A DNA stretch of 64,000 nucleotides from Haematococcus lacustris (lineage: Eukaryota; Chlorophyta; Chlorophyceae; Chlamydomonadales; Haematococcaceae): NCBI GenBank assembly GCA_030144725.1, contig JASKMD010000030.1, forward strand, positions 4,805,346-4,869,345. The letters run 5' to 3'. The position numbers were made by a program, and so were the translations under genes. Position 1 is the stretch's first letter. Each line of letters begins with the position of its first letter. The notes under the pieces are model-generated. The model made no database searches. It had not been told where the DNA came from and saw only the letters and a list, made by a program, of their open reading frames with translations. Shown here piece by piece: positions 1-16,867 of this stretch.

Positions 1-540
1 CGCAGCAAGTGCACCAAGACTGAGCAGGCAGCTGAGCCTACACAGCCCACGCAAGGCAAAGGCAAGGGCAAGGGCAAGGCTGCCAAAGCCAAGCCAGCAC
101 CTCAACCAGGCAGGTGTGTAGATCGGGACTGCAATGCAGCGCTGAACATGCAGCGCATTGGGGAGAGCAGGTAGCACCCACTGGAGCTTTGCTGGTGGCC
201 AGAGCAGGCAGCTCTGCCTGCCAAGGGCAAGGAGTACCTGGAGCAGGGGTACAAGCGGCTGCAAGATAAGCCACTCAAGGCCCAGCAGCAGCAGCAGCAG
301 CAGCAGCAGCCTGCTGTGGCACAGTGATGTGCCCCTTCTTGAGCTGTCATCTGCTTACATTCTGTGCATGCAGGTCATGCCAGTTCTAGGCTATAGCCCT
401 GCCACAGGTGACAGGCAATAGTGTAGGTGGAAGGCGCACATGCCATGTGCATGGTAGCATGACTCCACAAAGCAAAACACCGCCCCCACCTAGCGGTCCC
501 TAGTACTCCCTGATAGTCCCTAGTGAGGGAGGAGTTGTTC
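1..540 (+). pseudogene. Fanzor subfamily-1 C-terminal relic with 3' tail
   Basis: Reading + from the window edge gives a Lys/Gly/Ala-rich linker, then the RuvC-III motif DRDCNAALNMQRIGE, then PLELCWW and a Gln-rich end, with the normal stop at 325-327. A premature TAG replaces the usual Arg codon just before PLEL, so this copy is dead. The 210 bases after the stop match the 3' non-coding tail of the other subfamily-1 copies (AGCTGTCATC, GTCATGCCA, CAATAGTGTAGGTGG, CATGTGCATGG). The DRD.NAA motif is the third catalytic motif of TnpB/Fanzor nucleases. The rest of the gene lies to the left of the window or is lost. Confidence 0.75.
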
Positions 541-599
541 ATGTGACCTGACAAAGGAAGCCGTATCACTGTGCCGCAGGCGTGCCACTGTGCCGCAGG

Positions 600-1200
600 C
601 GGCTGCTTGTAACCCATGTTAGAGTATTGTGTGCTGCTGGCAGCGCAGGCAACCCAGGCCATCAGCTCAATGCCAGCGGGTGCAACTTTTCCTCCACAGT
701 GTGCTTTTGCTCTTTCCTTTGTTGAACTTGGTAAACTGCTCATCCTTGGTGCGCTTGCTGTGCTTGGCTTGCGGGAGAGCGCTGGGCCCGTGCCAGTAGC
801 GGGCTTGTGGGACTACCTCGAGGCACCACCCTCGGTTAGTCACGCTACTGGCTCCATACTGCACCAGCAGACGGCGGTATAGTATGTATGCTGGGGCTTC
901 CAGTGGGAGGTTAGCAAGGGCACGCCCCTAGGCTACTCTCCTCCCTTTATGCACGCCCGACGGCACCTGAGGCGAGGGCGCTGCGGCTCAGGCTGACAGC
1001 AGGGCTGGCCACCACCAGGCTGATGACCCTGGGCAAGCCATTAGCAACACACCACAGCTCTAGCACTGACAGGCCGCTGCTGAGCGCTGGGCAGCAAGGT
1101 GGAGAGGTGAAGTGCGGGGCTGTGGCGCAGCACTGGGGCAGAGCAGGAGCACAACACCCACCACCAGCTCGCCAGGGGCAGGCCATGGCCAGTCTTTCTT
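600..1200. other. Degenerate repeat-derived stretch
   Basis: No intact gene is seen. On the - strand around 720-800 a weak echo of the Fanzor linker (GPSALPQAKHSKRTK) can be read. From about 967 to 1190 the sequence is an inverted near-copy of about 220 bases found inside an intron of the ATG101 gene (about 33,300-33,525). Both are probably pieces of dispersed repeats. Confidence 0.45.
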
Positions 1201-1204
1201 TCTT

Positions 1205-1600
1205 TCTGGGGCTTCCAGCCCCCTTGTCCCTCACTAGGGCCTCCATTCGAGCCGGACCACCAGGGACCACCAGTGGCCGCTAGCAGGAATACTAGTGACA
1301 ACTAGTGGGCAATAGTCGCCCGACTCGAGTGGTGTTATTGGGCTGTGTGGAGCATACCCAGTGCACATGGACATGGTGCATGAGTGCCTACCACCTACAT
1401 CATTGCCTGACCCCTGGGGGCTATTGTGTAGAGTTGGCATGACAGAACATGCGCTAATGTAAGCTGATAACAGCTCAAGAAAGGGGCACACATTACTGTG
1501 CCACAGCAGGCTGCTGCTGGGCCTTGGGTGGCTTGTCTCACAGCCGCTTGTAGCCCAGGCCAGGGTACTCCTTGCCCTTGGCTGTGAATAGGTCGGGCTG
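1205..1600 (-). pseudogene. Fanzor subfamily-1 3'-end relic
   Basis: On the - strand only the last coding segment remains (KEYPGLGYKRL, an in-frame TGA, then DKPPKAQQQPAVAQ and the stop). The conserved 3' tail follows, ending in GAGGCCCTAGTGAGGGACAA and GGGGGCTG near 1205-1250. The same terminal motif ends the copies at 4.27 kb and 55.56 kb, so it probably marks the element's right end. Confidence 0.7.
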
Positions 1601-1629
1601 GGCTGGCATGCGGGCGGATGCAATGGATG

Positions 1630-2009
1630 GTGACCTGGATGGTCAGGATGGTGACCTGGACCACTTGGCCTGCTTAATGGTCTGTAGCTTCAAATCTAGC
1701 GGGATCGGCAGCAAGGACAGACAGCCAGCCCCGTTGCTACAGACAAATGTTACAGACAGCCAACTCCATTCAGAAAAACTCCAAAGACTCCATCGAGCCC
1801 GACGCCATTCATCCAGCCATCTATCCAATTGCAAGGCGCAAGAATTGACAGATGTTCACGACACAGTATGTCCCCATCGCACTCCACACTAAGGGATAAA
1901 GGACTGAGCGTGTAGCAATGTGGCAATCCAGTTGACTAAAAGTTTACTGAGACATGCATGTGCATAGCATGTATGTGCAGAAGGCGCTGTCTTGGCATAC
2001 TTCATGGTA
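1630..2009. other. Stretch with no recognised gene
   Basis: Open frames are short and unlike any family I know. It includes the 3' flank of the expansin-like gene on the - strand. Nothing else is supported. Confidence 0.5.
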
Positions 2010-2986
2010 TCAGGTGACTATGAGCTGCTGCTTCAGCTTGGCTGCCATCGCATCAAAGTCAGCAAGCTGCTTAACGGGCACAATGGGTGGGAACGATGCA
2101 AACGTAGGCAGTGGCTTGAATGCAATGGGAGGAAAGGCGACAAGGGTGGATTGAGGGGTGGATGTCGCAGGAGCAACAGAGGGCGTGGATGAGGTTGGGT
2201 TGCCACTGGAGGGGGTTGCAGTTGAGGGGGTGTAGCTCTTGCCACTGCTGCTGCTCACTGTGTTGCAATCAACAACCCTGTACTGCAACCCAATGACACC
2301 AATGCTTAGGTCAGCGAGCTGGGCGAATGCATCACGAGTGATGTCGATGTGGGGACGTCTGCCATCGCCACAGCACCAGCGCTTGTTGGAGTGCTGGTTT
2401 GCTGGGTAGTCACATGGGCATGCGTCTCCAATTGTGACATAGATGGAGCGGTTGGGGTCCCTGCATGATTTGCTGCGGTCTAGGCTCTCTCCATAGCCGT
2501 CTACGATAACAGCGTTCTGCAGCCACCGAGCACATACACACAGTGTTTTGGCAAGTACCAAATGAGAGCATACATGGGAGTGGCTTGCACGTGAGCACGG
2601 CTTGCACGAAGCTCAATTGCTCCAGAGCTTGACGCTGTAAGTGGCTTAGGCCCGGACCTGGCAGCGAAGCTCAATACACATTCCGCAGCTCTTGGCGAAC
2701 ATCGGGTTAGCGTCCGAGAAGGCGCCGATGTAATTGCCTGTCTTCACTTGGTCCCAGCGGAAGTGGCAGTTCGCCCTACGAAACAGGGAGCGGCAGGACA
2801 AGGCCCGCCAAGGAAGGTTACTCGTCGGGTGAGTGGCTATTGCTCAGCGGGTTGGCCTCACGTCGTCAAATCATTGTTGTAGATATCAAACCAGGTGGCG
2901 CGGCCCTCCTGCCATCCAGCGTCAGCTGCGAGGGTTGACCTCAGTATGGTCAGCCCCACAGCGATAATGAAGTTGAGGGGAGTCAT
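2010..2986 (-). CDS. Expansin-like DPBB secreted protein (diverged paralogue)
   Basis: Three exons: 2986-2862, 2775-2658 and 2516-2010, all with GT-AG introns. The N-terminus is a hydrophobic signal peptide (MTPLNFIIAVGLTIL..) followed by AADAGWQEGRATWFD. Exon 2 carries ANCHFRWDQVKTG and CGMCIELRCQ. Exon 3 carries GDACPCDYP, NKRWCCGD, HIDITRDAFAQLAD and GVIGLQYRVVDC. This Cys-rich pattern with the final HID..AF motif is the double-psi beta-barrel (domain 1) of expansins. The second (carbohydrate-binding) domain is absent and is replaced by a Ser/Thr/Pro-rich tail. The protein is probably secreted to the cell wall. It is the same gene type as the copies at 35.8, 41.6 and 58.7 kb but clearly more diverged, including a different tail. 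I infer wall association; no enzymatic activity is implied. Confidence 0.85.
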
Positions 2987-4269
2987 AGCGATGCTGTCAG
3001 GTCAGGTAAATGTCAGGTCAGGTTAATGTCTGGTTTGTCTACAACAGCGGAAGAATGTTATTGCCCGCCCCACACTGTCACTCCTTTGTTGGATGACTGT
3101 CGTGCAAGTGCTAAACATAAGGTAGAATAAAGATGCACAGCCCGCCTCGCGTTTGCTGTATGACGTTGAAGGAAACAAGGTTACGACAGCATTGTTTCTC
3201 AATACGGCTGGGTATGGCCCGTAATTGCCGACTTGCCGTTCTTGCAAGATGGCTGCGCACTTTTTCAAGGCCAATGAGTTGCTGTGAAACAATGAGGTCG
3301 TTGTATTGAGAGACCCGGTATGCTGCTTACTGTGATAGCAAATGAGGGCGACTATACAAACCTGACTATGTAAGTAAGATTGACCCGATGAGGACCCAAT
3401 ATCAACCCGGATTATGAAGAATTATTTAATCCTATATTTTGCTTACACTTCAGATATTCAGTCATATCGGCGTTTCCTCAGGAAAATCATATTTCGTTCG
3501 CGCCCTAGTCGCCGCCCTTGCGCTTCTTCTTAGCTATAACGCGATGTGAGCTGATAAAGGAGGCCAACCCATGGATAGCAATGAGGCATTTGCTTCACTT
3601 CGCGACTCTATCCACATTAACAATAGTTACATTGGCAACAGCTACATTGACAAGGACATGCCATGTACAGTCCTTCAGCAGCTTGGTGTTGTGATGGTGT
3701 CGTGATATGATGTATAAGCAGCTTGGTGTGATAATGATAGTGGTGTGGTGATTGCAAGCACATCTTGGCAGCATAATAATAGCAGGATATCGAGATTTTC
3801 ACACTATACTGCTGCTTTGTCTGGCTCATGGGTACCGCTGCCAATAGTACAGCCGTCACAAGGGCTAGCTGGATGAAGGGGAAGAGGAGGAATGAGGAGG
3901 ATTCAGCTTAGCTGGCAAAGCGGGTGCATAATGACGCACTGGTATGAGCAGGTATGAGCGTAGTGGCGCAATGCCTCCAAAGCTGCTGGCGCATGGCAGC
4001 AAGCAGAGGAGAGTGTGCTGTCACAATGACTCATACCGTCGGTTCAGCCACCGGCAAGGCTGTGGTCCGAGGGAGGAACAGGGCTAGGCAGCTTTGCCTG
4101 AATATGTCTGCTTTGCCTTATGGGTTGTGCATATAGGGAGTTCGGCTGAGTCATCCCGGTTTCAAAGCTTTCGTGTGAGGGAGGGCCATCCATGTGCAAT
4201 ATCAAATAAAATGACAGAGCTAGGGAATGGGTAGGAAGTGAGGTCGACATGAATGCTAAGTTGGGATGA
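2987..4269. other. AT-richer intergenic stretch, no gene seen
   Basis: This is the upstream region of the expansin-like gene (-) plus low-coding sequence. Around 3,515-3,545 the - strand shows a weak match to the Fanzor start region (AKKKRKGGD next to an ACGCGATG motif), which may be a decayed promoter/start relic. Short motif repeats (CAGCTTGGTGTKRTRATG) occur at 3,680-3,750. Nothing more can be supported. Confidence 0.4.
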
Positions 4270-4540
4270 AGGTGGGATTCAGCCCCCTTGTCCCGCACTA
4301 GGGCCTCCATTTGAGCCGGATCAGAAGTACCTACTAGCAGCCACTAGCAGCCAGTAGCAACCACTAACTAGATCCGACTCAAACAGTGTTGTTGGGCTGT
4401 GTGGAGTAAACCCAGTGCACATGGCACATGAGCCGCCTACCACCTACACTATTGCCTGACCCGAGGGCTATGATGTAGAGTTGGCATGACAAAACATGCA
4501 CTAATTGTAAGCTGATGACAGCTCAAGTAGGGGGCACACA
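4270..4540 (-). ncRNA. Candidate Fanzor guide-RNA (omega-RNA-like) region, copy 1
   Basis: This is the 3' non-coding tail directly after the Fanzor copy-1 stop codon. It shares ordered blocks with the tails at 328-540, 1205-1490, 19.87-20.1 kb, 21.17-21.33 kb, 49.26-49.5 kb, 55.34-55.57 kb and 62.84-63.0 kb: AGCTGTCATCAGCTTACA, GTCATGCCAACTCTA, GTCAGGCAATAGTGTAGG and the terminal GGAGGCCCTAGTGCGGGACA. TnpB and Fanzor loci usually express their guide RNA from the 3' end and flank of the nuclease gene, so conservation here without coding potential is suggestive. No transcript is demonstrated. Confidence 0.35.
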
Positions 4541-6613
4541 TTACTGTGCCTCAGCAGGCTGCTGTTGCTGCTGCTCCTGGGCCTTGGGGGGCCTGTCTCG
4601 CACCCGCTTGTAGCCCAGGCCAGGGTACTCCTGGCCCTTGGCTGGCAGAGCTCCCTGGTTTGGCCAGTAGCACAGCTCCAGTGGGCGCCACCTGCTCTCC
4701 CCAATGCGCTGCATGTTCAATGCTGCATTGCAGTCCCTGTCCAGCCACCTGCCTGGCTGTGGTGCTGGCTTGGCTTTGGCAGCCTTGCCCTTGCCTTTGC
4801 CCTTGGTGGGCTCAGCTGCCGGCTTGCTGCGCTTGGCTGGAGGGGGAGCGCTGGGCCCTGGCTCTGAGGCTGCTGGCTGTGTGGCTGCCTGGCTGCTGCG
4901 TGGGGCCTGTGGGGGCTTGCGGGGGCCACTACAGGGCATCACATCAGGCGCCGCACTGGCTGGCCACGCTCCTGGCTCCAGGCTGGGCGCACCAGGCGCT
5001 GTTCCACCTGCCCTGCTGGGGGCTTCCAGCCTGCAGGCCTTGTGGCACTGAGCTTGTCCAGCTCCTCCTCACAGGGCTACTGGCCATTCACTGCTGAGCT
5101 GACCCGGCTGGTGCGGTACTCATCCACAAGCACCACCCTGCCTCGCCGCTGGCCTGCGCCCCTGGGCCTGCACACCACCTTGCAGGAGGCCCGCAGCACC
5201 GCGTCAGCACCCCACCCACCCCCAGTGCCAATGGTAGCTGCACCAAAGAACACCACCAGCTGATTGGCATGCCCATGGCGCTTCATGGACACCTCCGCCA
5301 TGTCCTCTTCCAACTGCAGCCATGCACACAAGGCACACACATGGTGGCTGACATGGTGGCACCAGGTTAGGCATGGCACAGTCAACTACTCTTTCGTTTC
5401 GTGCCCGAACACCACCTCTCAGTCCCTTACCCTTCCTCCCTCCCACCTACCCACCCACCCAACCTCACCTTGTTGAAGAACTGCTCAAGCGCCCGGTCCT
5501 GGGCTCCGTACAGCCTCAGCCGCTGCCGTGCCCACTTGGGGTCCAGGTACACCTCCCACACCGCATCCCAGGTGGCCAGGGTGACAGTGATGTGCTTCAG
5601 GTTGGCCTCCAGGGAGGTGCCGGCTGAGCTTGCTGCTGCCAGGTGCTGGAGGTGGGGCTTGATCGGTGCTAGCCACCGCTCAGTGTCACGGCGGGCATTG
5701 TTCAGGCCGCTGGCATGCTTCACCTGGCCCTTGGTCAGCTTCCACCGGCGCAGCTGGTCTGCCATGAGCTGGCCTGTTGCTGGATCCCACACCCCAGAGG
5801 CTGAGCTGACTGCCTGGGTGACGCCGGGGTCGATGCCCACCCCAATCTGTGTGTCTGGGTCAAACACAAACTCACGCATCTCAGCTATGCCCCTGCCTAT
5901 GTGGGGGAGTCCCACTGCATGAGCCGCTGCTGCTGCTGCACTTGGGCGGCTGCTGGTGCTGCTGCTGCTGGCAGCTGGAGGTGGGGCTGGAGGAGGGGGA
6001 AGGGGGCGCGTGTAGTGCACGCACACGCTGACACCATCTGTGTCCACCAACCTCTCGAAGGCAAACCCCTTGTTGCGAAGCTTGTTGGTGTTGAACCACC
6101 TGGCCCAGTGATGGCTCAGTGCTGGCTCTGAGGTGAATGCTGCCCGGGTTTCCTTGGTCAGGCCCAGCTGCCTGCACACCCCATGCAGCACCCTGCTGTC
6201 CACCTTGATGAAATGCACCCCCACCCTGGCCATGGGGGTGAGGGTGAAGGGGGGTGGGCAGGTCAGGGTCCGGGGACCAACCCCACGCCTCTTGCCGCGC
6301 TTTGGCTGCCCTGGTGCGGGTAGGGTGTGGGGCTGCTGCCACCGCTCTAGCCACCGGCACACATGCACTGCATGGCGCATGCGGCAGGGCAGGGGCAGGG
6401 TGTCCTGCAGGGAGCCTTCCTTCTTCATGCCCAGTAGGCGGCGGTGCGTGTTGGCCTCCTCTACCAGGTCCGCCACATGCCCCTTGTCCAGGGTGGCGGC
6501 CTTCAGCTCCGAGCTCTTGGCGTTGATGCCATACCCGCACGCCATCTTGATGAACAGCTGCGCCTCCTCACCGCTCCAGCCTAGCTGGGCCCTGGCAGCC
6601 TTGACTAAGCGCT

Positions 6614-8224
<1,611 letters not shown>

Positions 8225-8816
8225 CTGGGTTGGAGTAATGCTGCTGCATGGCCACCGCCAGCTGCATGGAGTGTGCGCGGATGGTGTTGGCGTCACCCGC
8301 CAGGTAGATGCTGCCCAGCTCCTGCAGCTTGGCCAGCAGCGCCTGGTTGCTGGGGTCCTCAAAGGCTGGCATGAGCATGGGGTGGCGGTGCCGAACAAGG
8401 CGCCGCTGCAGCTGGTTGTAGCATGTCTTGAAGTTTGGGTTGGCGAAGAACTTGCAGAAGTCTTTCAGCTGCCTGAGCATCAGGGGGTCCTCGCAGTCAA
8501 GGGGCAAGGGAGGGCCAGTGGGTGCTGCGGGTGCAAGGGCTGCCAGGCGGGCGCTGCAGCGCCTTTGGGGGGGTTGCGTGACTGGCTCGGGTTCTGACTC
8601 TGACTCCGAGTCAGACTGTGGCTCTGGCTCTGAGCCACAGTCTGACTCGGAGTCAGAGTCAGTGTCAAACTCCATGCTGGCAGGCTGGGCAGGGGCAGGC
8701 TGGGCAGGGGCCCGTGGGGGTAGGGGGGGTAGGGGGGGAGCATCAGGGGGTTGGGGAGGCTGCACGGCTGGTGGCTGAGCGGCGCTGCGGTACCCCGGGG
8801 TGGGGTAGCCCACCAG

Positions 8817-9571
8817 TAGGGCGTGCCGGGTCTTAAGACCTGCCTGATGTTTTGGGTCCTAAAGACCCGGAAGTGGCAATTGTGCGAGAGGTTCCTAGAT
8901 CAAATCCTGTCAGGGTTGGGTATGTTCACCTTCGGAGTAATAGAATGAAGGAATAAGTATAGGATCGCTAGTCGATTGGGCCAGTCTATCGGGGTTACAG
9001 GGGTAGGGGTTGACAACAGAGTCAGAACCCGCAACGGCGGCTGGTGCAACATGGATACGGCCGAGTGTGAGGGAGTGAAGGAGTTTCCGGCTTGACGCTG
9101 TGGCGCCCGTTTATTGTAGAATCGGCATCAGAGCGCTGCACTGAACAGGATGGGAGTCACAGCTCGGATCGGGACCGGGTTCGCGGCCTGGTCACTCGCT
9201 TACTGTGAGAGCAGCCTTATAGCAAGGTTGGGACTGCGGCTATGGTATATGTGCACTGTAAGCCTCATCACACTGTAAGCCTCATCTCGGGCGCTCCGGC
9301 GTGGTCGCAATATTTCCGATGGGTTGCACTGGTGCACAATGGTGCACACCGACACTGAGACAGTTATCTGGCATAGGCCAATGCACTCATAGGTACACTG
9401 TACTTCGGTGTCGGGCTGTAGGAGTGACAGGCGTAGCCATAGCGCTAGTGGGCCACTAGTAGTGGCGCTGATGCGTGCCACCGGTGGGCCGGTGAGGTCT
9501 TTAAGACCCCGTTCAAAATCCTCAGGGTCTTAAGACCTGGGTCCTAACAGGACCTGGCCGGGAACGCCCTA
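8817..9571. mobile_element. Non-autonomous hAT-like element, 755 bp
   Basis: An 8-bp direct repeat CCCACCAG lies on both sides (8809-8816 and 9572-9579). The homologous Fanzor copy 2 has CCCACCAG once and no insert, which gives the empty site. The ends are inverted: TAGGGCGTGCCGGG on the left and TAGGGCGTTCCCGG as the reverse complement of the right end. Subterminal palindromes GGTCTTAAGACC repeat near both ends. An 8-bp target duplication and TAGGG-type termini are typical of hAT transposons. No transposase is seen inside, so it would depend on a partner. Confidence 0.88.
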
Positions 9572-10376
9572 CCCACCAGGCACGTTAGGAAGATTCTGAG
9601 CACAAACAGCGACGCAATCAGGCGGAGCTGGGAGTGGATTTCAGCCCGCAGCCGGAGGTGCTCCCGCAGCTTGCGCCTCGTCTTCTTGCAGCCGCGCAGC
9701 ACTGCGCCCTCGGGGACCTTGATGACCTGCAGCCAACCAAAGTTGCCATTTTGACAGGCCAAGACACAAGGCGGGGGCACAACCAGTGCGGGGACACATA
9801 AGGCGGGGCCGTCACCTGACGTCTACGCGTGGTCCAGCCATCCCGACGCTCCTGTCGTTGCTTGCCTTGAGAGGAACGAGACGCTGCAATGGAACCAACA
9901 GGAGCGACGGGTTATCACACAGCGCGTAGCCCACAGTAGCCCACAGTCGGCTAGGGTCACGCACCTTTCTGTTTCTTTCCCGGGTCCTTCTTGTGCTTCT
10001 TCTTAGCCATCACGCGATGCGCAGTGCGACGGGCGGTGGCCTTTTCAAGCAACTTGGGTTTCCCGTGAAAAATACACGGTTGTGTGACAGGAGTGGCTGA
10101 TCAGCCTTGCTGTGCGTAGCTGGTGGGAGAACACTTGGTACAGGCCCTGGTGCTCCTGCCTGCCTCTACATAGGGGCTGTGGGAGCTGTCGTGTGTCGCA
10201 GCCTAGGGCGCAACTCTGTAGACCCGGTACGAGACTCTACTCGCATCTCGATATGTATGTATACAACAACTCCACCTACAAGAACATATACATATATCTG
10301 ACTGCGCATGGCTGACTTGGCATTGACCCCTCTCGCAACCTCCTACTCTCTCACACATCATTACTCATACACGCTC

Positions 10377-14665
<4,289 letters not shown>

Positions 14666-15119
14666 CGTCAGCGTACCCACTCGCAGACCTTCGTGGACCA
14701 CAAACGTAAAGCCCCTTGTAATGAAGAAAAAGGCGGCAACGTGCTAACAACAGTGCTAACAAATTGCAAGCGAGAGCGCCAGGGAGTGACCCAGACATTC
14801 TCACCATGTGCGCCTTGCCTATCTGCTTATTGTTCTGATACTTATCCAAGCTTGTGCCTGTCTGCTTCTTGTTGTCGTCTTGTCTACTAGATCAACTCCT
14901 GAACCCTACAGCCCTCATGCTACACCAAAATAAAGCATGAGTTGGAATCAAACCTGGCTGCGAACTCATCATTGTAAAGGCTATTGACAGTGAGCATACT
15001 GCCCACTTCAGCTCAACCTTACGGTGTGTGTGCCTGTTGCCAGAGCCCTAAACCAAACTCATCCCCTTTGCAAGGGGTTCATTGTTCTTTATGTTGGGAT
15101 TGTCTTGAGTTGTAGTTGG
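14666..15119. other. Intergenic, no gene seen
   Basis: This holds the presumed promoter and 5' UTR of the FtsH-type gene (-). No further feature can be supported. Confidence 0.4.
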
Positions 15120-15334
15120 CTACCGCTGGAATTGGCGCTGACCCTTGCGCAACAGGGGCTTGTCGGGTATGATCACCCAATCCTGGCCTGGCTGGCCTGG
15201 GTTTGGCATGGCTGGGCGGTTAGTCAAGTGGCACAGCTCAATAAGACGTGGCCCTGGGCCGACTGCACAGCGGCGAATGATCAGCGCGGCTGACACGTCC
15301 CGGTCATTGAACTTGCACATGGGTGTAGAAGATG
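15120..15334 (-). pseudogene. Fanzor-like C-terminal relic, third subfamily
   Basis: The - strand reads FNDRDVSAALIIRRC, then GPGPRLIELCHLTNRP and a basic end with a stop at 15120. NDRDV.AAL.IRR followed by a (R)P.ELC block is the RuvC-III end of TnpB/Fanzor proteins, but the residues differ clearly from subfamilies 1 and 2. Upstream coding sequence is cut off by the GGGGC array. It could also be a highly diverged IS607-type TnpB relic. Confidence 0.6.
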
Positions 15335-16259
15335 CGGGGCGGGGCGGGGCGGGGCGGGGCGGGGCGGGGCGGGGCGGGGCGGGGCGGGGCGGGGCGGGGC
15401 GGGGCGGGGCGGGGCGGGGCGGGGCGGGGCGGGGCGGGGCGGGGCGGGGCGGGGCGGGGCGGGGCGGGGCGGGGCGGGGCGGGGCGGGGCGGGGCGGGGC
15501 GGGGCGGGGCGGGGCGGGGCGGGGCGGGGCGGGGCGGGGCGGGGCGGGGCGGGGCGGGGCGGGGCGGGGCGGGGCGGGGCGGGGCGGGGCGGGGCGGGGC
15601 GGGGCGGGGCGGGGCGGGGCGGGGCGGGGCGGGGCGGGGCGGGGCGGGGCGGGGCGGGGCGGGGCGGGGCGGGGCGGGGCGGGGCGGGGCGGGGCGGGGC
15701 GGGGCGGGGCGGGGCGGGGCGGGGCGGGGCGGGGCGGGGCGGGGCGGGGCGGGGCGGGGCGGGGCGGGGCGGGGCGGGGCGGGGCGGGGCGGGGCGGGGC
15801 GGGGCGGGGCGGGGCGGGGCGGGGCGGGGCGGGGCGGGGCGGGGCGGGGCGGGGCGGGGCGGGGCGGGGCGGGGCGGGGCGGGGCGGGGCGGGGCGGGGC
15901 GGGGCGGGGCGGGGCGGGGCGGGGCGGGGCGGGGCGGGGCGGGGCGGGGCGGGGCGGGGCGGGGCGGGGCGGGGCGGGGCGGGGCGGGGCGGGGCGGGGC
16001 GGGGCGGGGCGGGGCGGGGCGGGGCGGGGCGGGGCGGGGCGGGGCGGGGCGGGGCGGGGCGGGGCGGGGCGGGGCGGGGCGGGGCGGGGCGGGGCGGGGC
16101 GGGGCGGGGCGGGGCGGGGCGGGGCGGGGCGGGGCGGGGCGGGGCGGGGCGGGGCGGGGCGGGGCGGGGCGGGGCGGGGCGGGGCGGGGCGGGGCGGGGC
16201 GGGGCGGGGCGGGGCGGGGCGGGGCGGGGCGGGGCGGGGCGGGGCGGGGCGGGGCGGGG
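15335..16259. repeat. (GGGGC)n pentanucleotide array, about 185 copies
   Basis: The array is about 925 bp of near-perfect GGGGC units with no interruptions visible. Its 5-bp period makes all frames open on both strands (GRGGA or PRPAP type repeats), so the long open frames here are artefacts. Four-G runs every 5 bases favour G-quadruplex or i-motif structure. Confidence 0.95.
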
Positions 16260-16867
16260 ATAGGGTGTCGAGATTGGGTAGTAGGCACACGGTGCACAGA
16301 TAATTGGGCAGGGCCAAGCAAGGCTCATCGTAGCGTGTGCAGCTCAGTTGCGACGAGCGGAAGCAATTCACTTGCAGTTTTATGGTTGCACAAGCATACA
16401 TGTCAAGGGGCTCGTCATTAGAGAGACGAGAGAGGCTGGTATGCCCGAGAGGCCAACAGGTGTCAAGTACCGCGCCAGCTTTGTGTGTCTCCGTGCGTGT
16501 GTGGAGGGGGACTTCTGATGGCCCCTGTCTGCACTGAGGATCGTTGGTTGCTTGCTGGTTGTTGCTTGCCTGCTGCTGCCATCTCGCTGCGGACCGACAG
16601 GGGGCAGCGCCCATTTTAATATTTCACGATGGATTTGGAATGTGGGTTGATAATTGCACGAGCCTAGTCTGCACGACCTGCACCACACAAAGGATGATGG
16701 ACACTATTAGAATAGCTGAACACGTACTGCAACATATTGCATTGTTGTGTGCAACCTGTACCAATTAATATCTGTGCACTCTCACTTGAATGTCATAAGC
16801 GGAGGGATTGTATTCATCACTGATTGAGGCTTAAGACTCATACAGTTGAAGCCATTTCATTTGTTTA
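16260..16867. other. Intergenic, no gene seen
   Basis: This is the 3' side of the U2 snRNA gene. Short open frames only; no recognised motif. Confidence 0.4.

Noticed and set aside
947..1283. Overlapping 85-107 residue open frames on both strands
   Set aside because: They match a dispersed repeat that also lies in an ATG101 intron, with no conserved protein motif.
15120..16614. Several 320-436 residue open frames of GRGGA or PRPAP repeats on both strands
   Set aside because: A pure 5-bp GGGGC repeat without stops is open in every frame, so length says nothing about coding.
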